Assembly: GCA_003260075.1 (NCBI GenBank)
Contig: QLIY01000480.1
Span: 57,968-121,967, forward strand
Source of the DNA: Phallusia mammillata
Taxonomy: Eukaryota > Chordata > Ascidiacea > Phlebobranchia > Ascidiidae
DNA: 64,000 bases
Direction: 5' to 3'
Positions 25,401 through 36,500 of this stretch are shown one piece after another. Made by a program: the position numbers and the translations under genes. The notes below the pieces were generated by a model. That model did no database searches. It was not told where the DNA came from and saw only the letters and a program-made list of their open reading frames with translations. Each line of letters begins with the position of its first letter. Positions within the stretch are counted from its first letter, which is position 1.

Positions 25401-28327
25401 TGAAACTACCCGCTGGCCTACTGTTATGGATAAAACAAAATCCGTTTTATTAAACCTAAGACGAACATATGTAGCAATCTCTAGGACAAGTCCTAAGCGT
25501 TCATGCAGACCAACGATAACGATACGCTTTTAGTACGCCAGGCCTGCTTCATTCGGCATAACGCCTTTTAATCGGCTTGGCGTACCTTAGGTATAGTGCA
25601 ATACATTCGACAAAGCAAAATCAAAAAATGTGTATCCACATATATAATGTATCAGAGTTGTTTTAACCAGTTCTTCTTTTTAATTTTTTAATTTTTGCAT
25701 CATTGTTCAAAGAAATGTTAGCCCATGATCAAATTCGTACCGCCCACTATATTTAAAAGCAGAGTGGTTAGCGAAAAAGCCCCGTGTATACAAGGTTGTT
25801 GATTCTAATCCAGTCTCGGTCACTTGTGTTTCCCAGAGCAAGAAACTTAAGCGAACTGCTCCAACCCAAAGAATATGATGAATTCAGCTAAATTGTCACC
25901 AACTCCTCCGAAAAGCTAAATAACTCCACAGACTTAAGCACAACGCGTTAAGTGGTTGTCTGCCAACCGAGGGTATAAATAAACCAAACAAACAAACAAA
26001 CCAGCACTATAACGGATGGAGAAACCATCGCCACTCGTCGATTCGTCTGCTTTGAACACAACTGTTAGCTCTTGACCGGAACTGCTGTAAGCGGGAGGCA
26101 GCCTACTTCCGCAATGTTTCCCAAGTAATGGGGATAGGTTGGTAGGGCCATCAAATACTTGTAAGTAGTCGAACCTATTTGAAAAACAAAAACAAATTTG
26201 AGCTTACTTAATTTTACTTCACATGGTGATTTCGCAGTAATACAGAAACAGTCACCAAGCTGGGCTACACAATGTTGTAGCAATTTACTTGCAAATGACA
26301 TTATTTAAATAGGTGGTATTTCTTTCAAATTTGTTACAAGTGGCAAGCTTTAATAAAGTCGGGGGGGGGGGAGAAACCATCGCCACTCGTCGATTCGTCT
26401 GCTTTGAACACAACTGTTAGCTCTTGACCGGAACTGCTGTAAGCGGGAGGCAGCCTACTTCCGCAATGTTTCCCAAGTGAAGGGGATAGGTTGTTAGGGC
26501 CATCAAACACTTGTAAGTAGTCGAACCTATTTGAAAAACAAAAACAAATTTGAGCTTACTTAATTTTACTTCACATGGTGATTTCGCAGTAATACAGAAA
26601 CAGTCACCAAGCTGGGCTACACAATGTTGTAGCAATTTACTTGCAAATGACATTATTTAAATAGGTGGTATTTCTTTCAAATTTGTTACAAGTGGCAAGC
26701 TTTAATAAAGTCATATTCATCCCAGATGGAATTGTAACAGGACCGGGCTTTTCAGCTCGGTTTCAAGCTTACATTTGAACGAAACGGGATTATTCGGCTT
26801 GAATGTACACTAGGCCTCTGTTGTTATAACTTGACCTTGGTATAATGATAAAAATAACGGCCCAATAGACGTAGAAAAACGGCGGCATTTTTCAAACGTT
26901 TCGGCAAATGCTTATGCCATCATCAGTGATATACATCATTTGCACCTTTTTATGTCCACTTGAGTCACGTAAAAGATTGATAAAAAAAGGTGGGAAGCAA
27001 GCGTCGCGTAAAATCGACAGATAAAAAGGTGCGCAGACGTGACCAACATGAGGTTATAGCAAGGTGTAAGTCATGTGTACGAAATATAACAGGTGTAGAC
27101 CAACCACAATACAAAAACGTTTGAACAATAAAACTGTCGCTTTTTACGTCTATTTGGGCCGGTATTTACATCATTAAACTTATGATCGATAGATCCGTAT
27201 ACTGTATAGTTGACCTTGGTAAATCTGAAAAAAATGGGTTCGGGTCGGGTTTTAGGCTTGCACTATCAGGTTAAGGTCCAAAAATTCCGGACCGCTTACT
27301 ACACTGATCCCAGAAGTCAATAATCTTACCGACAGAGAGTATGATGCTCGAGATCAAGGGGGGGGGGTGCTACACACTGTTGTAGCAGTTTGCTTGCAAA
27401 TGACATTATTTAAATAAGTGGTATTTCTTTCAAATTTGTTACAAGTGGCAAGCTTTAATAAAGTCGGGGGGGGGGCACCTTAAAAAAACACTGATTATAC
27501 TTATGATCGATTGATCCGTATACTGTATAGCTGACTTTGGTAAATCTGGATTCGGGCCGGGTTTTAGGCTTGCACTATCAGGTTAAGGTCCAGAATTCCG
27601 GACCGCTAACTACACTGATACCAGAAGTCAATAATCTTACCGACAGAGAGTATGATGCTCGAGATCAAAAGCTTCGAAGGTGATGGTAATAGTTCTTGCA
27701 GGATCCGAACTGCGTAACTGATAGGTGCAGGAAGTTTTTGGTCCATATGTAGCAGGATAGTTGGGTGATGTTATAAGTCCTGTCATTCCTGGTGTAATCA
27801 AGATGTTTTGATTGCATGATTGGGCTGAAACTGTCAAACAAAATACATGGTAAGCAATCATGCTGGCTCTATTTTGTCTTCTAACTTAGTTTAAACTATA
27901 AATGAGTATTTCTTACTGTGCCGTTCCTAGACCAGTGGTCCTTATTCTATTCATTATTATCATAAATTCTTCGTTTTTTTACTAATGAGAAATTACAAAC
28001 TTGGGGGGGGGGTGCTGAAACTGTGAAATAAAAAGTTGGTAAGCAATCATGCTGGCTCCACTTTGTTTTCTAACTTTGAACTATAAATGAGTATTTCTTA
28101 TTGTGCCGTTCCTGAACCCAGTGGTCCTAACCCTATTTATTATTGTTATAATTTCTTGTTTTTTACTGATGGAGAAATTATAAACTTGGTTGAATTAAAT
28201 AAATTCACTACCTTTAGCCCTTTTCGTCTAATAACTGACAAGGGGGGGGGGAGAGCAAAAGTCACCTACCTTGCCAATCAGAGTTTATAAGCAGAACAAT
28301 CGCTAAAATACAGTACAGTAAATTCAT
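10499..28327 (-). CDS. Large secreted CUB-EGF multidomain protein (about 977 residues)
   Basis: 23 exons sum to 2934 nt in one open frame: 28270-28327, 27641-27824, 26002-26174, 24812-24953, 24161-24354, 23456-23575, 22803-22922, 22250-22372, 21760-21894, 21030-21176, 19861-20006, 19361-19451, 18410-18531, 17933-18009, 16662-16743, 15928-16135, 15109-15231, 14145-14267, 13001-13123, 12866-12935, 11873-12045, 11190-11302, 10499-10585. Exon 1 gives a signal peptide ([16 protein letters not shown]). Residues about 20-138 and 139-250 are CUB domains ([14 protein letters not shown]). Residues about 251-911 hold about 16 EGF-like modules, most beginning D-I/V-D/N-E-C with GSY/F-x-C, the calcium-binding type. 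The tail (912-977) has a CPTC motif, a charged helix and ends PPPDATK. Likely extracellular matrix or coat protein; SCUBE/cubilin relatives order these domains differently, so I give no symbol. One intron uses a GC donor (after exon 13). Introns carry G-run artefacts and duplicated exon pieces. Confidence 0.82.
10810..11064. mobile_element. hAT-type element in the last CUB-EGF intron
   Basis: Starts CAGCTGTTCCCATCC and ends GGTTGGGAATCGCTG, imperfect inverted ends of hAT style. Internal GGTTGCGACCCACAG and GGTGACCACAAGG words are typical of such elements. No perfect 8-bp duplication is seen. Confidence 0.45.
11476..11610 (+). repeat. Retroelement-like tail with CTGATGA...GAAAC motif
   Basis: This stretch has CCTGATGAAAGCGACC followed by GGACGTCGAAACGTCG and AATAAA. 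Similar layouts end many Penelope-like and other retroelements. The nearby 62-codon reading frame is not convincing. Confidence 0.3.
12105..12600. repeat. Minisatellite, 20-bp unit, about 24 imperfect copies
   Basis: Tandem copies of a unit close to TACCAGTCCATGGTTTAAAA, with variants at CC/GC/TA after CAGT. It lies in the intron between CUB-EGF exons 20 and 21 (12045-12866). Each unit contains CATGGTTTAAA and most contain TACCAGT. The remaining intron is plain AT-rich sequence. Confidence 0.85.
13797..14122. repeat. Dispersed CCCGAACCCGG repeat element
   Basis: The ends carry related GC-rich words in opposite senses (GAACCCGGTCCGAACCCG near 13824 and CCGAACCCGGTCCGAAAAG near 14091) around an AT-rich core. 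Similar words occur near 24050, 26740-26800, 27240-27300, 53125-53205, 56335-56400 and 61420-61480. It is non-coding and intronic. Confidence 0.45.
14301..14602. mobile_element. hAT-type MITE (CAGTGGTGG family) with internal duplication
   Basis: It begins CAGTGGTGGAATTAAG and ends GGCTGAATCCCACCACTG. Inside, a block with GTCAATTGACAGTAACCAGT and GGTTCGCTGATCTC is present twice, and the ACGGTTCTATA...GAACCGG end block is also repeated. The other copy at 44591-44760 shares GATTCAGCCGGTTCGCACC and ACTGTCAATCGAC. Confidence 0.65.
14860..15100. repeat. Local duplication around a G run
   Basis: The block around AACAAATCTTTTTTTGGCCTTTTATACTGC at 14850-14970 is repeated at 15002-15098 after a G run at 14986-14995. 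The repeated part includes GATACTTGTAAAGTATCCG. Probably two allelic ends left unmerged. Confidence 0.55.
16195..16340. repeat. Direct 70-bp duplication joined by a G run
   Basis: TTTCTACTACGC...GTGTTTTAG occurs before and after the G run at 16258-16267 with only one or two differences. This is the clearest small example of the duplicate, G run, duplicate pattern. Confidence 0.7.
16895..17845. mobile_element. Large foldback element with inverted arms of about 430 bp
   Basis: The left arm 16900-17339 and right arm about 17420-17842 are near-perfect reverse complements around a centre near 17380. Shared landmarks are the GGACAGCACGTCACATC stretch, the CGACTAATGTTACTGG stretch and GCAAATGCTCATGCCATC. 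The right arm contains a short G run (17451-17458). Antisense reading frames through both arms are mirror images and probably not genes. Fragments of the same family occur at 26840-27180 and throughout 58.0-62.7 kb. Confidence 0.65.
18702..18838. mobile_element. pogo/Tigger-like MITE fragment
   Basis: CAAGATCCGGATTAACCGATG and GATCCGAATTAACC near the two ends and a final GGTTTACCGTA correspond to the element at 7283-7453. Intronic. Confidence 0.45.
19172..19284. repeat. Copy of 16772-16883 ending at a single N
   Basis: The GTGTTTGTATTTTAGCACTAG stretch through CATACGGA is identical to sequence next to CUB-EGF exon 15 (16662-16743) and stops at the ambiguous base 19285. It is an assembly scar or an unmerged allele, not an extra exon. 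Confidence 0.65.
20108..20495. mobile_element. hAT-type element (CTCGGT family), copy 2
   Basis: It begins TAGGGATGTGCC and carries repeated GAGCACCGAGCATC and CTCGGCCGAGTACCGAGCA words. Its right end GGCTCGGCCCAT is cut by a G run at 20493-20502. Non-coding. Confidence 0.65.
22850..23330. repeat. Duplicated end of CUB-EGF exon 7 and its intron
   Basis: After the G run at 23083-23091, a copy of the exon 7 end (about 23092-23164) and adjoining intron repeats 22846-23075 with small differences (single-base changes and a short insertion). The second copy is truncated at the G run, so it is not a usable exon. Confidence 0.65.
25029..25381. mobile_element. hAT-type MITE with perfect 8-bp target duplication
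   Basis: 353 bases from CAGTGGTTCTCAACTAGG to GGTTGAGAACCACTG, flanked by GTATAGGA at 25021-25028 and 25382-25389. It contains GGGGGCCACAG words near both ends and no coding frame. It lies in a CUB-EGF intron. Confidence 0.85.
25737..26001 (+). repeat. tRNA-derived SINE
   Basis: The head has a box A-like AGAGTGGTTAGCG and box B-like TTGATTCTAATCC. These are followed by the CCCAGAGCAAGAAACTTAAG block typical of SINE bodies and an ATAAATAAACCAAACAAAC tail. The tail abuts the splice donor of CUB-EGF exon 3, whose donor is itself GTTTGTTTG on the minus strand. Confidence 0.6.
26361..26700. repeat. Second copy of CUB exon 3 and neighbouring intron
   Basis: After a G run, 26371-26700 repeats 26030-26350 (the CUB1 second-half exon and its upstream intron), differing at a few bases. 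The exon copy (26371-26526, minus) lacks its 3' end and splice donor, so it cannot serve as a whole exon. Probably the other haplotype. Confidence 0.65.
27341..27480. repeat. Fragments of CUB exon 2 and intron bounded by G runs
   Basis: A short piece of the CUB1 first-half exon end (CGACAGAGAGTATGATGC at 27330-27357) and a piece of the intron seen near 26280-26360 are stitched between G runs at 27358 and 27466. Broken duplicates only. Confidence 0.55.
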
Positions 28328-28437
28328 GACTTTACAACTGGATTTACCAAATCTATAAACAAACACAAAATAATATTATCTGCAAAAACGAACACGTTTA
28401 GCAAATAAAAATCTGAATATCGAGTTTTCTTGACTAC

Positions 28438-28684
28438 TACATAAGAGTGAAAGCCAAACTATTCCTCACAACGGTTCGCAAACAAATCAATGACGCATTT
28501 TCGTTTTGGGCTTGTTTCAATGACAGGAAACAATCAGAGACCTCTGGTTATGTGAAATGTGCGCTTGGCAAGGTTCGATCAGCGTTTTTTCGGGCGGAAT
28601 TCCGTGAAAAAGTAATAGTTCATGAAAGACACAATTTTTTCGGTGTGCTTTACGAATATGCCCCTTATCATTTTTCTATAAATT

Positions 28685-28739
<55 letters not shown>

Positions 28740-28880
28740 ACAATCAAAAATAATTCTTTGACTGACCAGCCTAATTTTTAAAAACAAGCAAGTTGGTTTT
28801 AAATGTGCTTTTCAAATGCGCAAACGCAGCTGATTTAATAATTGGATAATCTATGAGGTCTGATCACTGCAGGACAGGTT
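28438..28880 (-). promoter_or_regulatory. Conserved upstream block of the CUB-EGF gene (copy 1 of 3)
   Basis: Starting about 110 bases upstream of the signal-peptide exon, this block is homologous (in inverse orientation) to 55190-55590 and 58940-59290, which lie at the same place before the two plus-strand signal-peptide exons. Shared words include TTTCATGAACTATTACTTT and GTTTCCTGTCATTGAAAC. Insertions and deletions between copies break any common reading frame, so a promoter or 5' untranslated role is more likely than a gene. A G run of 52 (28686-28737) interrupts it. Confidence 0.5.
28686..28737 (+). other. Run of 52 G, probable disguised assembly gap
   Basis: An uninterrupted G run in the upstream block of the CUB-EGF gene. 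The homologous plus-strand blocks have ordinary sequence at the same place. Confidence 0.75.
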
Positions 28881-29394
28881 ATAAAGCATTGACTGTATAG
28901 GCTATAAAGAAGATATAAAACAGTGTACACCTTTCGCTGGTTACTCGTCATGTAATGGTAAATGGCTCATTATGTAATGGCTTATGTTAAATAAACAAAC
29001 ACAAATTTAGGGGAATTTACTCGCGAAAGCCTTGTAGAACAACATTTGCAAAAATGACGCATTTCATCAAACTCGGCTACCAGTCGGTGCGCTTGTAGAA
29101 TTGCTATTGTTTCCGGACAGAGATTGCGTTACCACTAGATGATGAACCACAGCTCGAAGACTCAAATTTGGACAAAACCTTATACACTTCCTAAGCATAG
29201 CACTAGATTTTTTCCCCAGGAGCTTTTAAATGAAATAGGAAACATACTTTCTTCCCTCGTGTACACCGTAAGTTGCGATTAGATTTTAAAGTTTGGAATA
29301 TGTTTGTGTGGGGGGAACAGATATGCCGACTTTAATCAAAGATACGAAACAGCAAATAAATGACTGCAGCTTTCAAACCAAATTGTACTTATTG

Positions 29395-29575
29395 TACGCC
29401 AGGCCCATTGAAGGCGTGTCCCGAAAAAGACTCCTGTCGTGGGTTCGAATCCCACCGCAGGTTAGATTTTTCGGGGGGGGGGAATGTGCCTTGCCATATG
29501 GGAATGCTTGGGAGACCGACTTGATTCGGTAGAACGCCTTTAATGGTTCTGACGTACAATCAATGAGTATGCCGC
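29395..29575 (+). repeat. tRNA-derived SINE or MITE, copy with good box B
   Basis: It begins GTACGCCAGGCCCATTG and ends near TAATGGTTCTGACGTAC, giving inverted ends. Inside, TGGGTTCGAATCCCACC is a strong tRNA box B with T-stem. A G run at 29473-29481 splits it. The reverse copy at 15505-15700 shares the same order. Confidence 0.5.
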
Positions 29576-29989
29576 ATGGATCTGTATTTTTTCTGTCCTT
29601 TTCCTTTAATGTATGTCTGGTAGTATTTAGTATTATCCCTAACCATTAGTCAGTGTTTCTGGCATAAAATACAACAAAACTCAATTGAAATTCGAAAACA
29701 AAAGGACACTAACTTGTTTGCTTAGAAATGTGTCTGCAGCGTCTAACCTGGCACAACAAAAAAGTGGGTGTAACAAAAAAAATTGTATTTCAATTACTGC
29801 ATACAAAAATCACAGTGCTGTGAACAAAAATAAAACTGCAAACACATGCGAAGTGCACCAAACAAAGTGTGATCGAAGTGCAACATAGCAAACCTCTAAT
29901 TCGTAACATTACCTTGTTTCGGATTTGACTCTGACCGAAACAGTATTTTTGCTGACGTCAGCACTTTTAGGGGCTACAGAGTCCAAATT

Positions 29990-30441
29990 TTATGTGGCGA
30001 AATTATGAGAGCTTTTCTTTGTCTTTAAAACAAGTTTTGCATTCGCTTTTTCCTTTCCCTCGAAGCGCCCAGCAATCCTGTAATAAGCATTAGATTGTTA
30101 ATTGCAAAAACCACCTGTTTTCATCTGGCCCAAGTTGGATTGTTATAATCGGTTAAACAAGATTGTGAAAACTCTTAACATAAGTTTTCATCACGTTAAA
30201 TCAATGTTATTGTCCAAGGTCCCACGAGAAAGGGTGCAGCCTATACGCCAAACCAGGGCACATAAGAACCTAACGAGCCCATGGATATTGAAGTTCAAAG
30301 TTGTAACCGGCAAGAGTTTTGTGGGGTTGCTTTTAAAGCTGAAAAAAATGATAGTGGTTGCCGAGTATGAAATTTTGGATACCTCGTTTTGATAGAAATT
30401 TTTTTTTATAAAGAGAACAAATTAAAACCTCACAAAGAGTA

Positions 30442-30526
<85 letters not shown>

Positions 30527-33500
30527 GTTGAAAAATATCAAATAAAATATTTCAACACAATTAGGAGGTATAATACCTGGCAAGTGATTTTCGTCTTTTT
30601 CGAAGATGGGCTTCAGATTTCGTCGCATTGCCGATAAACACGTCATCCGGAATCCTAGAATTTAAAACGAACAGTAATTTAAAGTTCACACAAAAACATT
30701 TCAAGTGCTGAGACCTTGAGGTATTAGTTCAAAACGTCAGTGGAAAACATTGTTTCAAATAGTCAAAACACGTTTGGCAGACTTTCATTGTGTTCAACAT
30801 TAGTTTCATAGATTTTTTGGAATTTTTACTAGGTCACAGTGGTACTGGTGAACAAGCCCTATCCTGAAAAAGTAAATTCTAAATAAGCCTAGAATTGCCA
30901 CTTCAAGTTTGATCCAAGAACCGATTTACAATTCTGTTATTTTTGGACTACTAACATAGACTACGTTCTGTTATACTTTTGGCAAATTTCACACATAAAA
31001 ATTTAAAGATTTACATTTCTCCCTGATATACTACATAATTAACGCCGAAACCAAACAAATTTCATTTAAAACTGGTTCTTATATCAACTTTACAGATCAC
31101 ATTCCCAGAGCTTAAGAGGCTATTTAAAAATCACGTAAAAATATAAATTCTCCCGAGAAGTTTCAAAAATTCTTTCTAGGGAAGAAATCAAATCTTTCAA
31201 GTGATGGAAATGTATCATGTGAAAATTGGGCATCACGAATCACACTCACCGTAAGTTTTCAGGGTCGCCGAGAAATTTCTCGAATTCAGTAACTTCTGTG
31301 GTTTGACTCTCCACCGATCGGCCGCTAGGTGGCCGCGAGAAGTGCTCATGGGTGACGCCACAAGGAAGGAATGGCACGTGTTGTTCAGGGTCCTTAAAGT
31401 AAATAGTTGTTGAAAAAAATAGTGGTAATGGGCTGGCACATTTCCTAAACTATGTTTTGGTATGCCAACAATTTTATAACTAATCCAACAGCCTATTCGC
31501 GAGATCAGGGTAATGTTACACCTCCCAACACAATGGTTCTTATGCCTCTATACAGGGTAATAACATGAAAAAATGGCACAATCACAGTAATAAAACGTTG
31601 GTAAAACTGTTTTGAGGTCAAAAAGCGACCTATAGCAAATTGACATTGGAACTAGGAATTAGCCGAGCCAGAACTCAAGTACCGAGCATCAAAAACAGCG
31701 ATGCTCGGTACTCGGCCAAGCAGTTGCACAAACGGACCCAAGCATTAAATTTGCATATTTATGCCCTGCTAACATACGAAACCGGTTTTGCAAAGGGTAT
31801 CCAGGTACAAAAAATACTATTTAGTTTAAACGCGTCAGATGGTGGAAAAACGCGTACGTCTCTGGGGCCTGTACAGATTCATACAGCGCTGATGATGTAT
31901 TGGACCTTGGAAAGCTACAAAACTAGCGTGGAATTGGAAATGTTTGCGACGTCACAATCTATCAAGCCTGCTCGATCGAGCACCAAGCATTAACGTGAGA
32001 TGCCAAACAAAATATATGCAGTTTGGGCCCATCCCTAATTGAAATATTAGTTTTTACGCTCATAGTGTAGTCGCGCTAGTGAGTGTTCGAATACTAAAAT
32101 CCTAGTTTACTGAGTCGGTTTCCTTGGCCATCACAGTAACAGCTGCAAAATTAATGTTACGATTGCAAAACTGACTTAATAAAGTTAAAAAAAAACATCT
32201 TGGCGCCTGTAATCCTCAATAACATCGGGCCTTACCTGAGCTCGTGACTTTTCTTCCGCCGGGTCGAGAAAGATTCGAGAAAAGTCTCCTTCCATCGCTT
32301 CAAGAGCTTCCAACTTCCAATCATGCGGTTTGCGAAAGTATGCGACACTACGTGGCGTTGTTGTGACTGATTCCTGGGTTTCTTCGACCGCTTCAAGCTG
32401 ACAAGAATTTGTAATATGTAATAAATCAAGCTACTCAGTCAGAGAGAGTTTCTGTAAACCAGGGGCCGGTAACCTTTTTTTGTATTGCGGACCGTTGAAG
32501 TAAAATTTAATCGCGGACAGGCCTTCAAAAAACTATAAATATTCAGCAATAAAAACGCTTAAATTAGTTTATCAACCCCGGAATACAGGGGCAAAATGTT
32601 TAAAAGCATTTAACATAAGAAAGTACACGGCCCGGTATCGAATTCCCGGCACCGGGTGGCGGACCGGCGGTTGCCGAACACTGCTGTAAACTACCGCATT
32701 TATTCAATTGTAAGGGGCGGCTTTAAAGTTTTAAACCCTCTAGAAAAGTTTGTGCAGCTTATGGGCGGTTTATAATTTAATCTCATACTGATATTAATTT
32801 TACACCCCAATTATTAATTCATTTTAGGTTCAAAACTCTTTTTCACGTAGATTTTTAAAACATAGGTCTTACTGGCCAAGCCTATATCATTTAATCTAAC
32901 TGTAACTTTACTAAATAAACGAGTTTACTGGACAAAACTAAAACGGTTTTACTAGCACAGTTTAAGCATCTGTTCTGTACTATATCCTACCTCTGATAAA
33001 TGTTCCTCACGACAAGATAAAATGTCTGTTGTCACTTCACAAGTGGGGACATCTTTTTCTATAAAATAACGAACAAATGTGGTCTTGCTTACAACAGTTT
33101 CGATGATTTTACCAAACGCAGGCCACCCAAGTATATATCTTTAGCCATAAATTAAACAATTTTAAGTAAATTGAATTTTTTTAACCAATTCGCTGGAACA
33201 CATCCCGCGTTAAGAGTCAATTAAATTTATTCACTGCATTTTAAAGCAGTTTTGGAAAAATACTTAAACTTCACATTATTTGCCCCACTTTTACCCGGAG
33301 GATTTTCACGGTCAGGGATTTCCAAAATTTCGTCACGTGACGTTTCAACATCAGCTTGTGTCACAGATTCTTTATCGATTTCGTCAAGCAAACGTTCAAG
33401 CAAGCTTGCGTTACGATGACTCAGCGAATTCCACTTCGGTTTGGATGACTTGCGTTTTCTAAGCATGCCATAATGTGAAAAATTTTACATTTTAACAAAA

Positions 33501-36500
33501 TTAAATCTAAATTATAACTTATCAGGAAAGATAAAATACCCACTTTAATTATAAGGTTTGAAAAAATAAATCTGACATTTTGTGCATTTCAACTACAGTA
33601 TTTTATATGGAGTCTTGCACGGAAAAAAAAACCCTAAAAGAATGTTAGCTAACAGCTCAACTAAAAACGTAACTGTAGCTGTGGAAAATAACTTAATACA
33701 TTCCATAATGACAATTTTGTACTGATGACAACAAAAGCGTTTGTTTAAACCTTTGCAACACAATGCATTCGCTATGTAGGTACCTGTTCTATTCAAATCG
33801 TGTAGTAAGTAGTAAGTTAAGCCAGAAGGGTGGGTTAGCACATTTTGTCCTTGCACATACACTACAACCTATTTTAAAACAATAATATATTTCCTATGCT
33901 TATTTTATATTGGGTCCCCGTCTTTTATAACCTTAGTTGTTTCTGCAGGCAGAAAGTCATGGGTCCCCACCACACATGCAAAATATAACCTTTTCGTCCG
34001 TTTTTCATCTCCACCGGAACGAGGAGAGAGTCTTCGACCTTGTCTCTGCAGCGCCCTCGCGTGCTCGTCTTTCCCCATTCCCATGGTGATTGCGTCACAG
34101 TGGGTCACATGACTTTGGGGCATCCTAAAATGGGGGCCAAGTTTCAAATATACCAGAAACATACACTTGCTGTTGGTCTACAAACTGAACATGTACTTTC
34201 AGCAATCAATGTGCAGTATTAATTCTACCAAACTGTTCAGCGAATATGCGCACGGTATTGCAAATATATTATTACATTTAACCCACCTAATAGTTCGGAA
34301 AGGACTTGTAAACTATACTACCATTGACGAGACGATTAAATTTTTTTACAGCAACAATAAATAATTTTAAAATATGATTGAGTTTTATTTTATTAGTTAA
34401 AACTTGGGCATTCCTTTCATATGATATAAAAATTGTTTGGTTTCAAAAAAATTTCGGGAAATTCGGGCGAAACGCTACAAGCGGCGTATTAGGTCCAAAT
34501 GGCATAACGTGACATTCTACGACTTTACCAACATTTTATAACTAACTCACAGTGGTTTGGGTTGAGCAAGACGTTGTATTGTCGCATCTGGTGGCTGTTT
34601 CGGTCGCCTGTATTTTCTTTTCCCTGGCGCTGGCGGAGATCGGCGAATTCTTTCTAATACTTCGTCGTAATTGCTAATATACTTCGAAATCTCGGATTTG
34701 AATGACTTTTCCCATCTCTGTTCCTACAAAAAATATGTATGTTTGTCACTACAAAGCTATTTGGACCGAAAAGTATTATTAAACAGTTTGAAATTCCACC
34801 TTGGTCTGCATTTCGAATCGGNATCACACTCACCGTAAGTTTTCAGGGTCGCCGAGAAATTTCTCGAATTCAGTAACTTCTGTGGTTTGACTCTCCACCG
34901 ATCGGCCGCTAGGTGGCCGCGAGAAGTGCTCATGGGTGACGCCACAAGGAAGGAATGGCACGTGTTGTTCAGGGTCCTTAAAGTAAATAGTTGTTGAAAA
35001 AAATAGTGGTAATGGGCTGGCACATTTCCTAAACTATGTTTTGGTATGCCAACAATTTTATAACTAATCCAACAGCCTATTCGCGAGATCAGGGTAATGT
35101 TACACCTCCCAACACAATGGTTCTTATGCCTCTATACAGGGTAATAACATGAAAAAATGGCACAATCACAGTAATAAAACGTTGGTAAAACTGTTTTGAG
35201 GTCAAAAAGCGACCTATAGCAAATTGACATTGGAACTAGGAATTAGCCGAGCCAGAACTCAAGTACCGAGCATCAAAAACAGCGATGCTCGGTACTCGGC
35301 CAAGCAGTTGCACAAACGGACCCAAGCATTAAATTTGCATATTTATGCCCTGCTAACATACGAAACCGGTTTTGCAAAGGGTATCCAGGTACAAAAAATA
35401 CTATTTAGTTTAAACGCGTCAGATGGTGGAAAAACGCGTACGTCTCTGGGGCCTGTACAGATTCATACAGCGCTGATGATGTATTGGACCTTGGAAAGCT
35501 ACAAAACTAGCGTGGAATTGGAAATGTTTGCGACGTCACAATCTATCAAGCCTGCTCGATCGAGCACCAAGCATTAACGTGAGATGCCAAACAAAATATA
35601 TGCAGTTTGGGCCCATCCCTAATTGAAATATTAGTTTTTACGCTCATAGTGTAGTCGCGCTAGTGAGTGTTCGAATACTAAAATCCTAGTTTACTGAGTC
35701 GGTTTCCTTGGCCATCACAGTAACAGCTGCAAAATTAATGTTACGATTGCAAAACTGACTTAATAAAGTTAAAAAAAAACATCTTGGCGCCTGTAATCCT
35801 CAATAACATCGGGCCTTACCTGAGCTCGTGACTTTTCTTCCGCCGGGTCGAGAAAGATTCGAGAAAAGTCTCCTTCCATCGCTTCAAGAGCTTCCAACTT
35901 CCAATCATGCGGTTTGCGAAAGTATGCGACACTACGTGGCGTTGTTGTGACTGATTCCTGGGTTTCTTCGACCGCTTCAAGCTGACAAGAATTTGTAATA
36001 TGTAATAAATCAAGCTACTCAGTCAGAGAGAGTTTCTGTAAACCAGGGGCCGGTAACCTTTTTTTGTATTGCGGACCGTTGAAGTAAAATTTAATCGCGG
36101 ACAGGCCTTCAAAAAACTATAAATATTCAGCAATAAAAACGCTTAAATTAGTTTATCAACCCCGGAATACAGGGGCAAAATGTTTAAAAGCATTTAACAT
36201 AAGAAAGTACACGGCCCGGTATCGAATTCCCGGCACCGGGTGGCGGACCGGCGGTTGCCGAACACTGCTGTAAACTACCGCATTTATTCAATTGTAAGGG
36301 GCGGCTTTAAAGTTTTAAACCCTCTAGAAAAGTTTGTGCAGCTTATGGGCGGTTTATAATTTAATCTCATACTGATATTAATTTTACACCCCAATTATTA
36401 ATTCATTTTAGGTTCAAAACTCTTTTTCACGTAGATTTTTAAAACATAGGTCTTACTGGCCAAGCCTATATCATTTAATCTAACTGTAACTTTACTAAAT

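Noticed and set aside
28447-28761. Plus-strand 104-codon frame ending in poly-Gly
   Set aside because: It is antisense to the conserved upstream block and extended only by the G run.
30422-30646. Minus-strand frame with MRRNLKPIFEK then poly-Pro
   Set aside because: It reads gene X exon 8 in the wrong frame and runs through a G run; the phase from exon 7 gives another, conserved reading.
31640-31993. 117-codon plus-strand frame, present again at 35224
   Set aside because: It lies wholly inside a hAT-type repeat whose other copies do not keep the frame.
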